Source: Owenia fusiformis
Taxonomy: Eukaryota; Annelida; Polychaeta; Sabellida; Oweniidae
DNA length: 64,000 nucleotides
Direction of reading: 5' to 3'
Assembly (NCBI GenBank): GCA_903813345.2
Contig: CAIIXF020000008.1
Span: forward strand, 36,232,867 to 36,296,866
In this document: in pieces, positions 37,036 to 48,265 of the stretch
How the letters are laid out: every line of letters begins with the position of its first letter
How positions within the stretch are numbered: the stretch's first letter is position 1
Notes under the pieces: model-generated
Databases searched by the model: none
Told to the model about the DNA's origin: nothing
What the model saw: only the letters and a program-made list of their open reading frames with translations
Position numbers and translations under genes: made by a program

Positions 37036-37620
37036 ATTGTAGGTTGTACTGCCAAGCTGTGCTACATATTGCAGTGTTGTTTATATTGTAGGTTGTGCTA
37101 CCTGACCTAGCTGTGCTACGTATTGCAGTGTTGTTTATAATTGTAGGTTGTGCTACCTGACATAGCTGTACTACGTATTGCAGTGTTGTTTATATTGTAG
37201 GTTGTGTTACCTGACCTAGCTGTGCTACGTATTGCAGTGTTGTTTATATTTGTAGGTTGTGCTACCTGACCTAGCTGTGCTACATATTGCAGTATTGTTT
37301 ATATTGTAGGTTGTGCTACCTGACCTAGCTGTGCTACGTATTGCAGTGTTGTTTATATTGTAGGTTGTGCTACCTGACCTAGATGTGATACATATTGCAG
37401 TGTTGTTTATATTGTAGGTTGTGCTACCTGACCTAGCTGTGCTACGTATTGCAGTGTTGTTTATATTGTAGGTTGTGCTACCTGACCTAGCTGTGCTACG
37501 TATTGCAGTGTTGTTTATATTGTAGGTTGTGCTACCTGACCTAGCTGTGCTACGTATTGCAGTGTTGTTTATATTGTAGGTTGTGCTACCTGACCTAGCT
37601 GTGCTACGTATTGCAGTATA
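37036..37620 (+). repeat. 52-55-bp minisatellite seeded by the exon 21 acceptor
   Basis: Eleven copies of a unit containing 'attgtag' plus the first coding bases of exon 21 ('gttgtgctacctgacctagc') and on to 'tattgcag', followed by 'tgttgtttat'. The last copy is the real acceptor and exon start; the ten upstream are intronic decoys. Reading from any decoy gives [17 protein letters not shown] then TAG, so only the last copy is productive. The minus-strand frame across the array is an artefact. Confidence 0.96.
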
Positions 37621-37679
37621 TGAAGAGACTGGCAAACTTATAGGACAGCGGATTCTACCTTTGGATGGCCTGCAGGCAG
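37580..37679 (+). CDS. PLCB4-like: PLC-beta exon 21: C2 domain
   Basis: 100 nt, phase 0 in, phase 1 out, donor 'gtaagt'. It reads [19 protein letters not shown] then [14 protein letters not shown](G). I choose the last copy of the repeated acceptor because it alone continues into the conserved A-V-Y-E and [14 protein letters not shown] segments. Confidence 0.97.
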
Positions 37680-37932
37680 GTAAGTCGAATAATAGTTAGT
37701 CGTGCCCTCTTCTGAGATGCTCTTGAAAGTAGACAGATTTTGAGCGTTAAGTTTTTGTTTTCATGCTAAATTGATGTACTTTTTATCTAAAATATTGGTC
37801 ACCTACATGTAACCAGTTTTTATCAAAATCAGATTTTCACGGCAAGGATTTAAGATGGTTTCATTGTGAATTTGGTTTTGAAGTTTGAATCTGTACTTCT
37901 GTAGTATTTTCAAAGTTGGGTTTGATTTCCAG

Positions 37933-38037
37933 GTTACCGTCATATATCTCTTAGAACAGAAGGCAACTTTCCACTTTCTCTACCAACTGTGTTTTGTCGC
38001 ATCATCATACATACATATGTACCAGATCGCTGGGGAG
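37933..38037 (+). CDS. PLCB4-like: PLC-beta exon 22: end of C2 domain
   Basis: 105 nt, phase 1 in and out, acceptor 'tgatttccag', donor 'gtgagt'. It reads [17 protein letters not shown] then [26 protein letters not shown] and the TYVPD motif end the C2 domain in this family. Confidence 0.97.
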
Positions 38038-38166
38038 GTGAGTGATTTTCTTCAGGATATTTACTTAAAGGGCTAATAACCTAATAGCTGTATTCTATGT
38101 AAAATAGATCTGTTTCATAATGATATGTATGGGGTATGTATGGGCGGGCGGCGTCTCACTTTTCAG

Positions 38167-38850
38167 CTTGTCTACAGGTTTCCAGCCAAACCATTTGAGG
38201 GATTCATCTGAAATTTTCAGGGATGTTTCTACATATCAACGTCAAGAATTGATTAGTTTTTGGGCATTCTGGGTAAATTTTAAGGTGGCCATTTTGGATT
38301 TCCTGTCCTAAAATCTTCACTTTCAAGACTTGTCTACAGGTTTTCAGCCAAACCATTTGAAGGATTCATCTGAAATTTTCAGGGATGTTTCTACATATCA
38401 ACGTCAAGAACTGATTAGTTTTTGGACATTCTGGGTAAATTTTAAGGTGGCCATTTTGGATTTTCCGTCCTAAAATCTTTACTTTCAAGACTTGTCTACA
38501 GGTTTCCAGCCAAACCTTTTGAGGGATTCATCTGAAATTTTCAGGGATGTTTCTACATATCAATGTCAAGAACTGATTAGTTTTTGGGCATTCTGGTTAA
38601 ATTTTAAGGTGGCCATTTTGGATTTTCTGTCCTAAAATCTTCACTTTCAAGACTTGTCTACAGATTTTCAGCCAAACCATTTGAGGGATTCATCTGAAAT
38701 TTTCAGGGATGTTTCTACATATCAATGTCAAGAACTGATTGGTTTTCGGGCATTCTGGGTAAATTTTAAGGTGGCCATTTTGGATTTTCCATCCTAAAAT
38801 CTTCACTTTCAAGACTTGTCTACTGGTTTCCAGCCAAACCATTCAAATTT
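38167..38850. repeat. 162-bp tandem repeat, four copies plus a partial
   Basis: Copies start at 38167, 38329, 38491, 38653 and 38814 with 'cttgtctac'. Each holds 'agccaaaccatttgaggg', 'gggatgtttctacatatca' and 'aaggtggccattttgga'. Very similar copies imply recent expansion. No exon sequence is included. Confidence 0.93.
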
Positions 38851-38976
38851 TTACATATGTTACACAGTGATAAGTTCTAGAGCTGATTAACTTTTCTGCG
38901 GCCATCTTGCTTTCTTGGTCAACAAGACCACAATGCTGTGTTTTAGGTACAATATTGTTCACGTCTTTGCCTTGTT

Positions 38977-40160
38977 TATCCCAAACAACTATAAGAGATG
39001 ACTTTATATTTCAGATTTGATGGATGCTCTATTTGATCCCAAACAACTATAAGAGATGACTTGATATTTCAGATTTGGTGGATGCTCTATTTGATCCCAA
39101 ACAACTATAAGAGATGACTTTATATTTCAGATTTGATGGATGCTCTATTTGATCCCAAACAACTATAAGAGATGACTTGATATTTCAGATTTGGTGGATG
39201 CTCTATTTGATCCAAAACAACTATAAGAGATGATTTTATATCTCAGATTTGGTGGATGCTCTATTTGATCCCAAACAACTGTAAGAGATGACTTTATATT
39301 TCAGATTTGGTGGATGCTCTATTTTTTGGTGGATGCTCTATTTGATCCCAAACAACTATAAGAGATGACTTTATATTTCAGATTTGGTGGATGCTCTATT
39401 TGAGCCCAAACAACTATAAGAGATGACTTTATATTTCAGATTTGATGGATGCTCTATTTGATCCCAAACAACTATAAGAGATGACTTGATATTTCAGATT
39501 TGGTGGATGCTCTATTTGATCCCAAACAACAATAAGAGATGACTTTATATTTCAGATTTGGTGGATGCTCTATTTGATCCCAAACAACTATAAGAGATGA
39601 CTTTATATTTCAGATTTGGTGGATGCTCTATTTGATCCCAAACAACTATAAGAAATGACTTTATATTTCAGATTTGGTGGATGCTCTATTTGATCCCAAA
39701 CAACTATAAGAGATGACTTTATATTTCAGATTTGATGGATGCTCTATTTGATCCCAAACAACTATAAGAGATGACTTTATATTTCAGATTTGATGGATGC
39801 TCTATTTGATCCCAAACAACTATAAGAGATGACTTGATATTTCAGATTTGATGGATGCTCTATTTGATCCCAAACAACTATAAGAGATGACTTGATATTT
39901 CAGATTTGGTGGATGCTCTATTTGATCCCAAACAACTATAAGAGATGACTTGATATTTCAGATTTGGTGGATGCTCTATTTGATCCCAAACAACTATAAG
40001 AGATGACTTTATATTTCAGATTTGGTGGATGCTCTATTTGATCCCAAACAACTATAAGAGATGACTTTATATTTCAGATTTGGTGGATGCTCTATTTGAT
40101 CCCAAACAACTATAAGAGATGACTTTATTTTTCAGATTTGGTGGATGCTCTTTTTGATCC
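38977..40160 (+). repeat. 58-bp minisatellite seeded by the exon 23 acceptor
   Basis: About 20 copies of 'tatatttcag' plus 'atttggtggatgctctattt', 'gatcccaaacaa' and 'ctataagagatgactt'. The final copy is the real acceptor and start of exon 23. Every upstream copy keeps a good acceptor, but reading from it gives DLVDALFDPKQL then TAA. One partial unit lies near 39322. Copies differ mainly by 'gatgg' or 'ggtgg' and 'ttgat' or 'tttat'. Confidence 0.96.
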
Positions 40161-40230
40161 CAAACAAGCAGCAGACAGAAGAGCTGAGCAGATGCAAGAG
40201 ATGGGTATTGATAAGAATGATATTAGCGAG
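40136..40230 (+). CDS. PLCB4-like: PLC-beta exon 23: Gq-binding helix-turn-helix
   Basis: 95 nt, phase 1 in, phase 0 out, acceptor 'tttatttttcag', donor 'gtaagg'. It reads DLVDALFDPKQAADRRAEQM then QEMGIDKNDISE. V-x-A-L-x-x-P followed by RAxQM is the proximal C-terminal region just after C2, where PLC-beta proteins bind activated Gq. The last repeat copy is chosen because only it runs on into this segment. Confidence 0.96.
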
Positions 40231-40709
40231 GTAAGGAAAATTTATGTAATTTATTTTAGTTTAATTTTTTTTCCCAAATTAGAATACAAAGAAGTAAACA
40301 CTCAACACATTGATAAGTGCATCAGTTTAGGAAACAAAATACTAATTCTTAGTCAGGTGGAAATAGAAGTTCATGAAATACATACAAATTCATACAATAT
40401 TGTATCAAATGTTTAGTAAAGTATGAGAGATTTTTTGGTGGGAGATAGGTGTTAGACATTGTCTCCTTCAGCGTGAGATTGTAGTTTGCAATGGTATTGA
40501 TTTGGCATCTAGATGGTAGAGAAATTGCCGGGAAAGCGAGGGGATGTGGTTTTGATCCCTACTGGAATAGACGGACTTTTTCACATCAGCCTTTAGCACA
40601 GGATTTCATTCTGTGTTTTCTTTAACCATAGTTTAGGAGTACATGTACATTATTAGTACTTCATCGTCTAACATAACTGTGAAACCTCATTAAATTTTCT
40701 TCATTATAG
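40231..40709. other. Intron 23, nothing notable
   Basis: 479 nt; the open frame of exon 23 runs on into it without conservation. Confidence 0.6.
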
Positions 40710-40860
40710 GTCCCCATACTGCCAAAAACAAAGAAATCTTCAGGAGGCTCAGCAGGCACCAAACCTACTACTCAGAAACAAAATAGCATCCCCAATGCCA
40801 ACAATGGACAGTCCAATGCAAATACTATACAAAACTCTAATGCAGATAAAAACAAAAAAG
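40710..40860 (+). CDS. PLCB4-like: PLC-beta exon 24: CTD linker, Asn-rich
   Basis: 151 nt, phase 0 in, phase 1 out, acceptor 'cttcattatag', donor 'gtacct'. It reads VPILPKTKKSSGGSAGTKP then a low-complexity stretch TTQKQNSIPNANNG to NKK. This is the flexible linker between the proximal and distal C-terminal domains, poorly conserved across animals. Phase continuity with both neighbours supports it. Confidence 0.88.
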
Positions 40861-41166
40861 GTACCTCTTAACAATTTTAGATACAAACTTAATAGAATTC
40901 TATTTCAAGCTAACTAGAAAAATAAGCAAAGTTACACTATTTCTGAATATATTTATACCACAAAAAAATGCATGTATTGTGACATTTTGATATGTTTAAA
41001 ATGAATTTAAAATGTTATATCTTGTGTTCTTGTACGATTCAAAACTTTGAAATTTTCATTTTCAACTGAGTAAAAATCCTGTGCAGTAAAATCTGTTTAG
41101 CAGGTGTTCACATTTCAAGTTTTTTTTTTAGTTGGAGAACTAATTTTGGGACATCTCTTATTCCAG

Positions 41167-41398
41167 ATGATCTAGATCTACCTGCCCTTACCCCTGAATA
41201 TATGAGGTCAGAAAAAGGCTTTCAAAAATTCCTTAAAAAACAAAAGAAAGAAGAAGAAGCGTTAGCGAAAAAACATAACAAAGATGCCATGACAATGCAG
41301 AAATCTCACGCCCTCGTGGTGGACAAACTAGTCGCGTTACATGACCGGGAAAAAGTCAACTCTGAGAAAAATCTAGAAAAGGCTATAAAGAAGAAGGG
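41167..41398 (+). CDS. PLCB4-like: PLC-beta exon 25: distal C-terminal domain
   Basis: 232 nt, phase 1 in, phase 2 out, acceptor 'tcttattccag', donor 'gtaagt'. It reads DDLDLPALTPEYMRSEKGF, then QKFLKKQKKEEEALAKKHN, MTMQKSHALVVDKLVALHD and EKNLEKAIKKKG. It opens the long coiled-coil distal domain that dimerises, binds membrane and contacts Gq. The charged helical pattern and the KxxTMQKxH motif match PLCB4. Confidence 0.96.
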
Positions 41399-42009
41399 GT
41401 AAGTGGTGAACATACTGAACATTGCCCATTTCATGAATTGATTGATGAGGATGATCAGTGGTGTTCTTCCCAGGATTTTATCCTCACTTGGGTGGAGAAT
41501 TCTCATTTGTACAATTCTGACGACAGAGTTGAATCAAAACATCAATTTTTCATGATTTCTTGTCAACTTGTTTTATTCTGGTAAATGCCACTTATCAGTA
41601 AGTGTTACCTAGGTTAAAATAAAGAATAAAATTGATGTTATATTGATGCGATAGTAGCCTGGACTATTTTTTACAAGTTCAGTGTTATTCAACGCCACTA
41701 TTATATCTGAAAACTGAAATAGATTCTTCTATACAACACAAATACAGTGTATATCAATATATTCGTGTATTTTTTTTTATTATTATTATTTTTATCCAGA
41801 GACACATGTAAAAAGCTTCTATGTTAGTTTTTCAATTGCTCTACTTTACATTTGTTGATGAAGGTGAGCAAATTATTTCATCGGTATCCATAGACAGGGT
41901 GTCCGTAAAGTCTCTACAATTACAAAACTGTTTGTGTAAAGAAATGTTATGGACACTCTGTATATCCTGTAATTTTATTGACATAATTTATGCATTAATA
42001 TCTTTTCAG
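41399..42009. other. Intron 25 with a small inverted-repeat element
   Basis: Contains a ~75-bp piece at about 41891-41964 with ends 'tagacagggtgtcc' and 'ggacactctgtata'. The rest is featureless. Confidence 0.5.
41891..41964. mobile_element. Tiny TIR element
   Basis: 'acagggtgtcc' and 'ggacactctgt' form near-perfect inverted ends about 75 bp apart. A similar end, 'acagggtgttccaaaagt', occurs at 63880. Confidence 0.5.
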
Positions 42010-42085
42010 GGAGAGTAATTGCAATGATTTGAAAACCCAAACAGAGGGAAAAGTATCAGCATTAGTCACAACACATAAGTCAAAG
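42010..42085 (+). CDS. PLCB4-like: PLC-beta exon 26: distal C-terminal domain
   Basis: 76 nt, phase 2 in, phase 0 out, acceptor 'atcttttcag', donor 'gtaagc'. It reads (G)ESNCNDLKTQTEGKVSA then LVTTHKSK. SNC at the start and H-K-S-K at the end match PLCB4. Confidence 0.95.
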
Positions 42086-42334
42086 GTAAGCGCTTTAATT
42101 GTTAAAGATTTGCTTCATATTTTTAAATTTCCAATGACCTTGACCTATATAATCTTAGATAGATTAATACATCAATGGAAATTATGTGTAAATGACCTGA
42201 CTTTTGCATGCAGTAAAATGCTTTATAGTAATGCAAAAAAATTGATATCAAATAAAATGAACATAGCATAACTTAATCTGGACAAGTATGAATCAATCAA
42301 GCCCTCGTTTACATACTTTCTGCTTTATATTTAG

Positions 42335-42510
42335 GTGAAGGATTTGGTTGCCCAGCAGACAAAGGAATGGTCAGAAATGAAGGCTCGGCAAATGGCAGAG
42401 AGACATGAACTTCAGAAGGTCCTGGTAAAGGCGCAGAATGAAGCGTTGCAAAAACTCTTACTTGAAGCCCAAGGTTTGCAAATACAGGAACTCAAACTCA
42501 GACAAGACAG
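42335..42510 (+). CDS. PLCB4-like: PLC-beta exon 27: distal C-terminal domain
   Basis: 176 nt, phase 0 in, phase 2 out, acceptor 'tttatatttag', donor 'gtaggt'. It reads VKDLVAQQTKEWSEMKAR, then QMAERHELQKVLVKAQNEAL and ending IQELKLRQD(R). V-A-Q-x-T-K-E-W-S-E-M is a clear family signature. Amphipathic coiled coil throughout. The 353-nt intron that follows shows nothing. Confidence 0.97.
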
Positions 42511-42863
42511 GTAGGTGAAGGCCTGTTACCAGATTTTACAAGGGAGAGTGGTTTTAACATGTGGGAGCTTTTTGACAGGCAGGTTTGGCTAAAGAAATCA
42601 TGTGAAAAGTGCTCAGAATGATGAAAAACTGCATGGTTTTGAAATAATTTCTAATTGATACACACATTGACTATAAGTATCTTAAAACAGTCTAGCAAGT
42701 CACCATTATTGACATTGGAATTGATATGATTAAGCAACCTTAAAGTTTACGTAGGATTGGAGATTTAGACTTTTCTTTGAATTAGCTTCGCAAAGACAAG
42801 CATTAATATTTTGTCCCATTCAGCTGTGTAATATAGTTTCCACATGTGAAATGTTCTTTCCAG

Positions 42864-42965
42864 GGACAACAAAGATCTGAAATCTAGCCAGGCTAAACAG
42901 TCAATGGAGGCCAGCAAGACTGTCATGTCCGACAAATCAATAAAGAATAAAGCTGAGAGAGATAG
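42864..42965 (+). CDS. PLCB4-like: PLC-beta exon 28: distal C-terminal domain
   Basis: 102 nt, phase 2 in and out, acceptor 'ttctttccag', donor 'gttggt'. It reads (R)DNKDLKSSQAKQSMEASK then TVMSDKSIKNKAERD(R). DKSIKNKAER is nearly invariant in this subfamily. Skipping this exon would keep the frame. Confidence 0.96.
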
Positions 42966-43295
42966 GTTGGTAGAAGTGTAGACATTGCCCTGTGTTGACA
43001 AAAGAACTGCCATTTATCTTCAAATTTTCAATATGATCATTTAAAGCACACAAAGGGCAACAATTTCATAAAAAATCATTTAAAATACAACCAAAAATTA
43101 TGTTACATATACTTTAGCATTAAGGAAATTGAATCTATACCTTCGTAGGAAGGACATATCCCTTGATTCCAAGTGATATAAACAATCAATGGTTTTATAA
43201 TGGTCATTGTACATGTGAACAATTTTGGGAGTCTCATATTTTTGTCAATATTAAATTGATAAATTGTTCTTGATATGTGTTCAAATAATTTTCAG

Positions 43296-43440
43296 GCGGA
43301 TACGAGAATTGAACAGTAACAACACTAAAAAATTCATCGAAGAACGAAAAAGAATAGCAATGAAACATTCTCGCCAGATGGACACCTTAAACAAAATCCA
43401 CCAGGAGCAGATGGTCGAAATGGAGAAAGATGCTGTTAAG
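43296..43440 (+). CDS. PLCB4-like: PLC-beta exon 29: distal C-terminal domain
   Basis: 145 nt, phase 2 in, phase 0 out, acceptor 'taattttcag', donor 'gtatac'. It reads (R)[18 protein letters not shown], then [20 protein letters not shown] and [15 protein letters not shown]-x-N-T-K-K-F is diagnostic of PLCB4/norpA. It is the last constitutive exon, and splicing from here chooses the C-terminus. Confidence 0.97.
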
Positions 43441-43984
43441 GTATACAGCTGGGGTCATTTTCTTGAATTCTTTATCAATTTCTTTGTTCAGGTCTTTCAC
43501 AGGGCTTCATAACTGGACCATATTAATGGTAATAGTTTAACTGGGGTGATTTTTCAATTTGCAGGAAAAAAGCTCAATTAAAAGCTGGAAGATTTCTTGG
43601 TTTAAGAGTGCCTTTTTGGAGGCCTCGGCCATGAGTTTACTCAAATTAGAAATATATCTATGAAAATATGAATTAAATATATATAATTAAATACTAAATA
43701 AACTCAAAGAGGAAGTATGTTGTTTTTATGAGCCTTGTGAAAAATTAATATTGTTAACTCTTAGCCGTCTTGATATTTCACTGCAAATGAACCTGTTGTA
43801 TGCTCTACCTTAAAAACATGAGTATACTTGTCGGCAGACACCAGGTGAATTCCAGTTTACTAAATGACGGACTGCTAAGAAGTTCAAAGTTCAAATTATG
43901 TCTTGTTGGCTTATGATTTGCATCGTTGCTTATATTATATGTTCTACGCTTTGCCTGTTGTGTCAGAACAATGTCTTGATAAGT

Positions 43985-44552
43985 GTGAGGGGTGATTTCT
44001 TAGTTACTATCATTTTCCTTTTGCTGGTGTGAGTTATTTTGGGGCGTTTGTTATATTTGCTGATATTTTATTTGCCAATTTTATTTTAATTTTACCATTT
44101 AATGAAATACGAATAGTAAACTATAAACTTCACTCTTTCTCCGGAAAAAAATATGATGATCAAAGTGTGGTTTGTCATCATTTATTTTCAAGTTTTACAA
44201 ATAGAAACAAGTGTGTGAAGTAAATGTATTTTTTAAGCCAATCGTGTCACCATTTTGTTGCATGAATTTCAAGAGACCATCATCCAGGAGTGTGCTCACT
44301 TTTTCAGTATTTCATTTGTTCAATCTTGTGTTTTCGCGTGCTCATTTTGGTCCTTCTGTAATGGCTATCACACCGTTCTTTTGGGAGTTTTTATTGGCTG
44401 TTCCAATGTTGGGCTGTGCTTATTTAGCATGAGCAGGCATCGACAGTAATTTTTGTATTTGTGGAGTTTTGATGATTGGGGTATCACGTTCTTTGATTTT
44501 AATGATTTTGATGTTCTTATGTAAAAAGGTGGCTAATTAATCACCCCTCACC
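43985..44552. mobile_element. MITE-like element with TIRs, ~570 bp
   Basis: The left end 'gtgaggggtgatttcttag' is inverted at the right end as 'ctaattaatcacccctcac'. The interior has two short frames near 44211-44449 without recognisable domains. It lies in the intron before the alternative last exons. Confidence 0.6.
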
Positions 44553-45110
44553 AGTGGAATGCCATCAATGATTAATGATCTTAATAATTGTTATTGTACT
44601 TCTTGTTATGTCTACTTTAATGGGACATTATGGTATCATCAACCACTAGATGGCATGGCAGTGTCAAATATGTCACACACATGGGAAAATTTCATAAACC
44701 AACTAAAGTTGTCATTTATATCTTTCATTAAATTATGTTTTAATTAATGCATGCCATGCCCTCTTGTGGCCAAATAATTTGATCTATGTTGATTAAAATA
44801 CTATAAATAGTAAATGATATTATAAATCATATGTCCCACTATCTAACTATGATTATGATTATTCTATGTTATATTTCATTTTGCAAATGCTACTCTCAAA
44901 GATACTGTGGATACCTTTATTATAGGAGAAATCGTCTGTAATTAGGTTCGGATTTGAGTAGATAATTATGTCCATTCTAAAAGCAGTCGATTTTTGAATA
45001 ATTCTTGTAGTTTCTCCTTTTGCACACTAATATCCTCTTGAAACTTTGGTCAACTTTGAAATGATTCAGGTCTCCAAAAATCTCTTCTCTGGAAGTTTTG
45101 TCTGTCTTGT

Positions 45111-45760
45111 TCAGCGTGATCGCAATGGAAGTTTCCCTGACAGTAAAATTTTCCCCTTACAACATTACTTGCCCTTTCCATGGGACTTAACTCTGGAAGT
45201 TTCCTCGACAGTAAAATTTTCCCCTCGCAATATTATTTGCCCTTTCTATGGGGATTCACAATGGAAGTTTCCCTGACAGTAAAATTTTCCCCTCGCAATA
45301 TTATTTGCCCTTTCTATGGGAATTCACAATGGAAGTTTCCCTGAAAAAAACTTTTCCCTTACAATATTACTTGCCCTTTCCATGGGACTTTACAATGGAA
45401 GTTTCCCTGACAGTAAAATTTTCCCCTTACAATATTACTTGCCCTTTCTATGGGACTTTACAATGGAGGTTTCCCTGAAAATAAAACTTTCCCCTAACAA
45501 TATTACTTGCCCTTTCTATGGGAATTCACAATGGAAGTTTCCCTGACAGTTAAATTTTCCCCTTACAATATTACTTGCCCTTTCAATGGGACTTTACAAT
45601 GGAAGTTTCCCTGACAGTAAAAGTTTCCCCTTACAATATTACTTGCCCTTTCTATGGGAATTCACAATGGAAGTTTCCCTGACAGTAAAATTTTCCCCTT
45701 ACAATATTCCTTGCCCTTTCAATGGGAATTCACAATGGAAGTTTCCACGGACAAAAAAAA
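45111..45760. repeat. 68-bp minisatellite
   Basis: About 9-10 copies of 'acaatggaagtttccctgac', 'agtaaaattttccccttaca', 'atattacttgccctttctat' and 'gggaattc'. Three overlapping plus-strand frames here are repeat artefacts. Intronic; 45761-46457 is otherwise featureless. Confidence 0.92.
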
Positions 45761-46457
45761 GTTAAAAATTATATCCAACAAAAAAAATGTAGCATAAACA
45801 TTGCAGACTAACCAAATCCCTTCAATACAGGCTAAAATAGTGTATATATTAGAGTATACTTGAATTAAAACGATCTGTAGACTTTGGCTGAATAGTGTCA
45901 TGTTGTATATGGTAATCTACATAGTTATCTACATAGAGATATAATGCTGGTCAAAATATCTATCTTCAAAAACCATAAAAATCTCTATGTTATATTATTA
46001 ATGCCTGATCGGTATTTAGGGTACAAAATATGGGGTAGTTACTTGAAAGAAATTGAATTTTGGAGTATAAGGTCTGGGTTAGAGTATCCCTGGGGCAGGA
46101 GAACTCCTGGGTACTTTTAGGTAGAGGAACTCTTTAGGGAATTAAAAAACTCTGGGGTAGAGGAATATTCAATGTTAGGGAAGTCCTGGGTAGGAAACTC
46201 GGGAATAGATTGTTTTAAAGAAAGATTGTAATAGAGAACACTGGGGAAATGAATTTAGGGTTGAGGAGCTCTGCTTTAGAAACCGAGTGAATTCTGGGTA
46301 ACTTTAAAGTAAACCGCTGTGCCAATATTACAAGGACTTCCTGGTGTTTGAAGATGATATTTGACCTCCACGCTATATCACATAGTTAGTGTAGGGTAAT
46401 GTCCACTGTTGAGTCTGCCTATGTTACATGTTGTCTGTACTTTCATGCGCATTACAG

Positions 46458-46535
46458 AGTGTTAAAGATATTGAGGAAGCCTTGTTAGACGAGAAAAGCG
46501 TTGATTTGTTCACCCATCTGGTTCATACACCATAG
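46458..46535 (+). CDS. PLCB4-like: PLC-beta exon 30A: alternative last exon, no PDZ motif
   Basis: 78 nt including TAG at 46533; phase 0 in, acceptor 'catgcgcattacag'. It reads SVKDIEEALLDEKSVDLF then THLVHTP and stop. It joins in frame to exon 29. A strong donor-like 'gtgagt' follows 11 bases after the stop (46547), so it may be a cassette carrying its own stop instead of a true terminal exon. PLCB4 in vertebrates also swaps C-termini at this position. Sequence conservation is weak, hence the lower confidence. Confidence 0.55.
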   Translation, partial: SVKDIEEALLDEKSVDLFTHLVHTP

Positions 46536-48153
46536 GCTATAAGTAGGTGAGTTTGGTGAGTGATGCTGATGGTGTGGTAAGCTGATAATACAGAGGCTCT
46601 TATAGAATACCATTCTTGAAAAATATCACATTCTCATAAAATACCAAATTCTTAGAAATTACCAATTTCTCATAAATTCTCATAAAATACCAAATTCTCA
46701 TAAAATACCATATTTTTAGAAATCCTAAATGTTCTTAAGATGCCACATTGTTAAAGGCCCCAGTTTAAACCACTTTGGCTAATATTGTAGTCTTACCCAA
46801 TGTTATCAAAGTGTGATATGTGAAACTTTTTTTTTAAATTTCAAAAAGTGGTTTTTGATAGACTTTTTGTTACAAAATTTGTGAATTTATTTAAAACCAA
46901 CTTTTAGAGGTCACTCATATCTTCTTATTAGCCACAATTCATATCAATGCATAGCATTCATCCTCCCATGTTTTTTGCCGAAAAAATAAAGAAAATCAGT
47001 TGATAAACAAGCGAGAAATGAACTTATCAGTGCATGAAAATGGTTCTGAGAAAAATGCATTTCAAAATTTTAGTTCTCATAGAAACCAATGGTACAATGA
47101 TATCTAAAACATAATTTATTCTTCCTTTTAATTTGGTTAGACAATCAACATTGGTTTTTATGAAAGTCTAGCATATTTAGAAAAGATTGACATCGAAAAA
47201 AAAATTCAATTTTTTTCAAAAGGTTTTTGTTACCTTAGTGACATCACTAATGTTTCAAAATATTTTTGATAAGCTAAAACATTGGTGTAGCCCATTAAAT
47301 TATGACATTTTATTATTGAAATAGGGTGTCTTTTGTTCAATCTTTGCATTGGTGTTAAAAAGATAATCTTTTTTGAAATGCATTAAGAAATATTTGATGA
47401 TTAAGAAATTTCAACTTTTTTTGAAAAATGGCGGGAAATTTGAATATTTGAGAAATGAAATGCTCACAACTTTTTTTTGAATTTTTTTTTTTTGTTCAAA
47501 AATCTCTAAAATCACATTTTAAGTCCTGACAAATAGTAAATGAATGAAAAAAAAAAAAATTCAAACTTTAGACGGGGACTTTAATACCACTTTCTCATAA
47601 AATACCATATTCTCCTTGTGTTTAGCTTTAAGTCATGATAAAATGAAACCATGAATATAACGTGCTGTGTGAATGATTTCAAATAAGAAGTAGATGATTC
47701 ACTTTGCTAAACTGTTCCACATTAAATGGCTCTCAATTTAATCGAAAATTGTGGAGAAAAAGTGAAAACACCTTTTATTCCTTTTTTACTTTTCTATTAG
47801 CCTAACTTTTGATTCATAGTCCATTTTCTATTATTTTGCTACATTCTTACTGAATTTGTTACAATTAACTATTTGTTTTAATCGCATGCCAGTTAGTTCC
47901 TATATGTTAAAATATATTCATTGATTGGCTCAATATTTAAAGGATAATTGAAAATGTTATAAAGGTTTTGACTTAAAATTTAAATTGTTTGAATAGAAAT
48001 AAAGATATTTGAAATTAGAATTACTAGGTAATTTAATATCCCTCTATGTGGGATTGTATATAATATTTTCATGAACGACCTTCACCTTAATGGTTTACAT
48101 TATCTTTAAATAGATGTCTCTGTTTAGTAAATATTTTTCTTGTCACATTTCAG
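46536..48153. other. Between alternative last exons
   Basis: No exon seen. It has a short run of 'tctcataaaataccaaattc' repeats at about 46630-46750 and poly-A/T-rich sequence at 47180-47570. 'aataaa' at about 46985 could serve as a polyadenylation signal for exon 30A. Confidence 0.5.
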
Positions 48154-48222
48154 TCATTTGCAATGATAGATGTCGTGTACTTAGAAGCAAAACTCGCAGC
48201 GAAACCAGAAACAGTAGTCTAA
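48154..48222 (+). CDS. PLCB4-like: PLC-beta exon 30B: last exon with PDZ-binding end
   Basis: 69 nt including TAA at 48220; phase 0 in, acceptor 'cttgtcacatttcag'. It reads SFAMIDVVYLEAKLAAKP then ETVV and stop. The LEA...P-x-T-V-V end closely follows the C-terminus of one vertebrate PLCB4 isoform. T-V-V is a class I PDZ ligand, which would tether the enzyme to a scaffold, as INAD does for norpA in fly photoreceptors. Confidence 0.9.
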   Translation, partial: SFAMIDVVYLEAKLAAKPETVV

Positions 48223-48265
48223 TTGTAATAGAGAGCAGCACTAAGTCGCTTCAGCATCATAGGAT

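Noticed and set aside
37225-37635. Minus-strand 136-residue frame ([16 protein letters not shown] repeats)
   Set aside because: It is the antisense of the acceptor-seeded array of PLC-beta exon 21.
41202-41402. Independent small gene from ATG at 41202
   Set aside because: It is the interior of PLC-beta exon 25, which begins at 41167.
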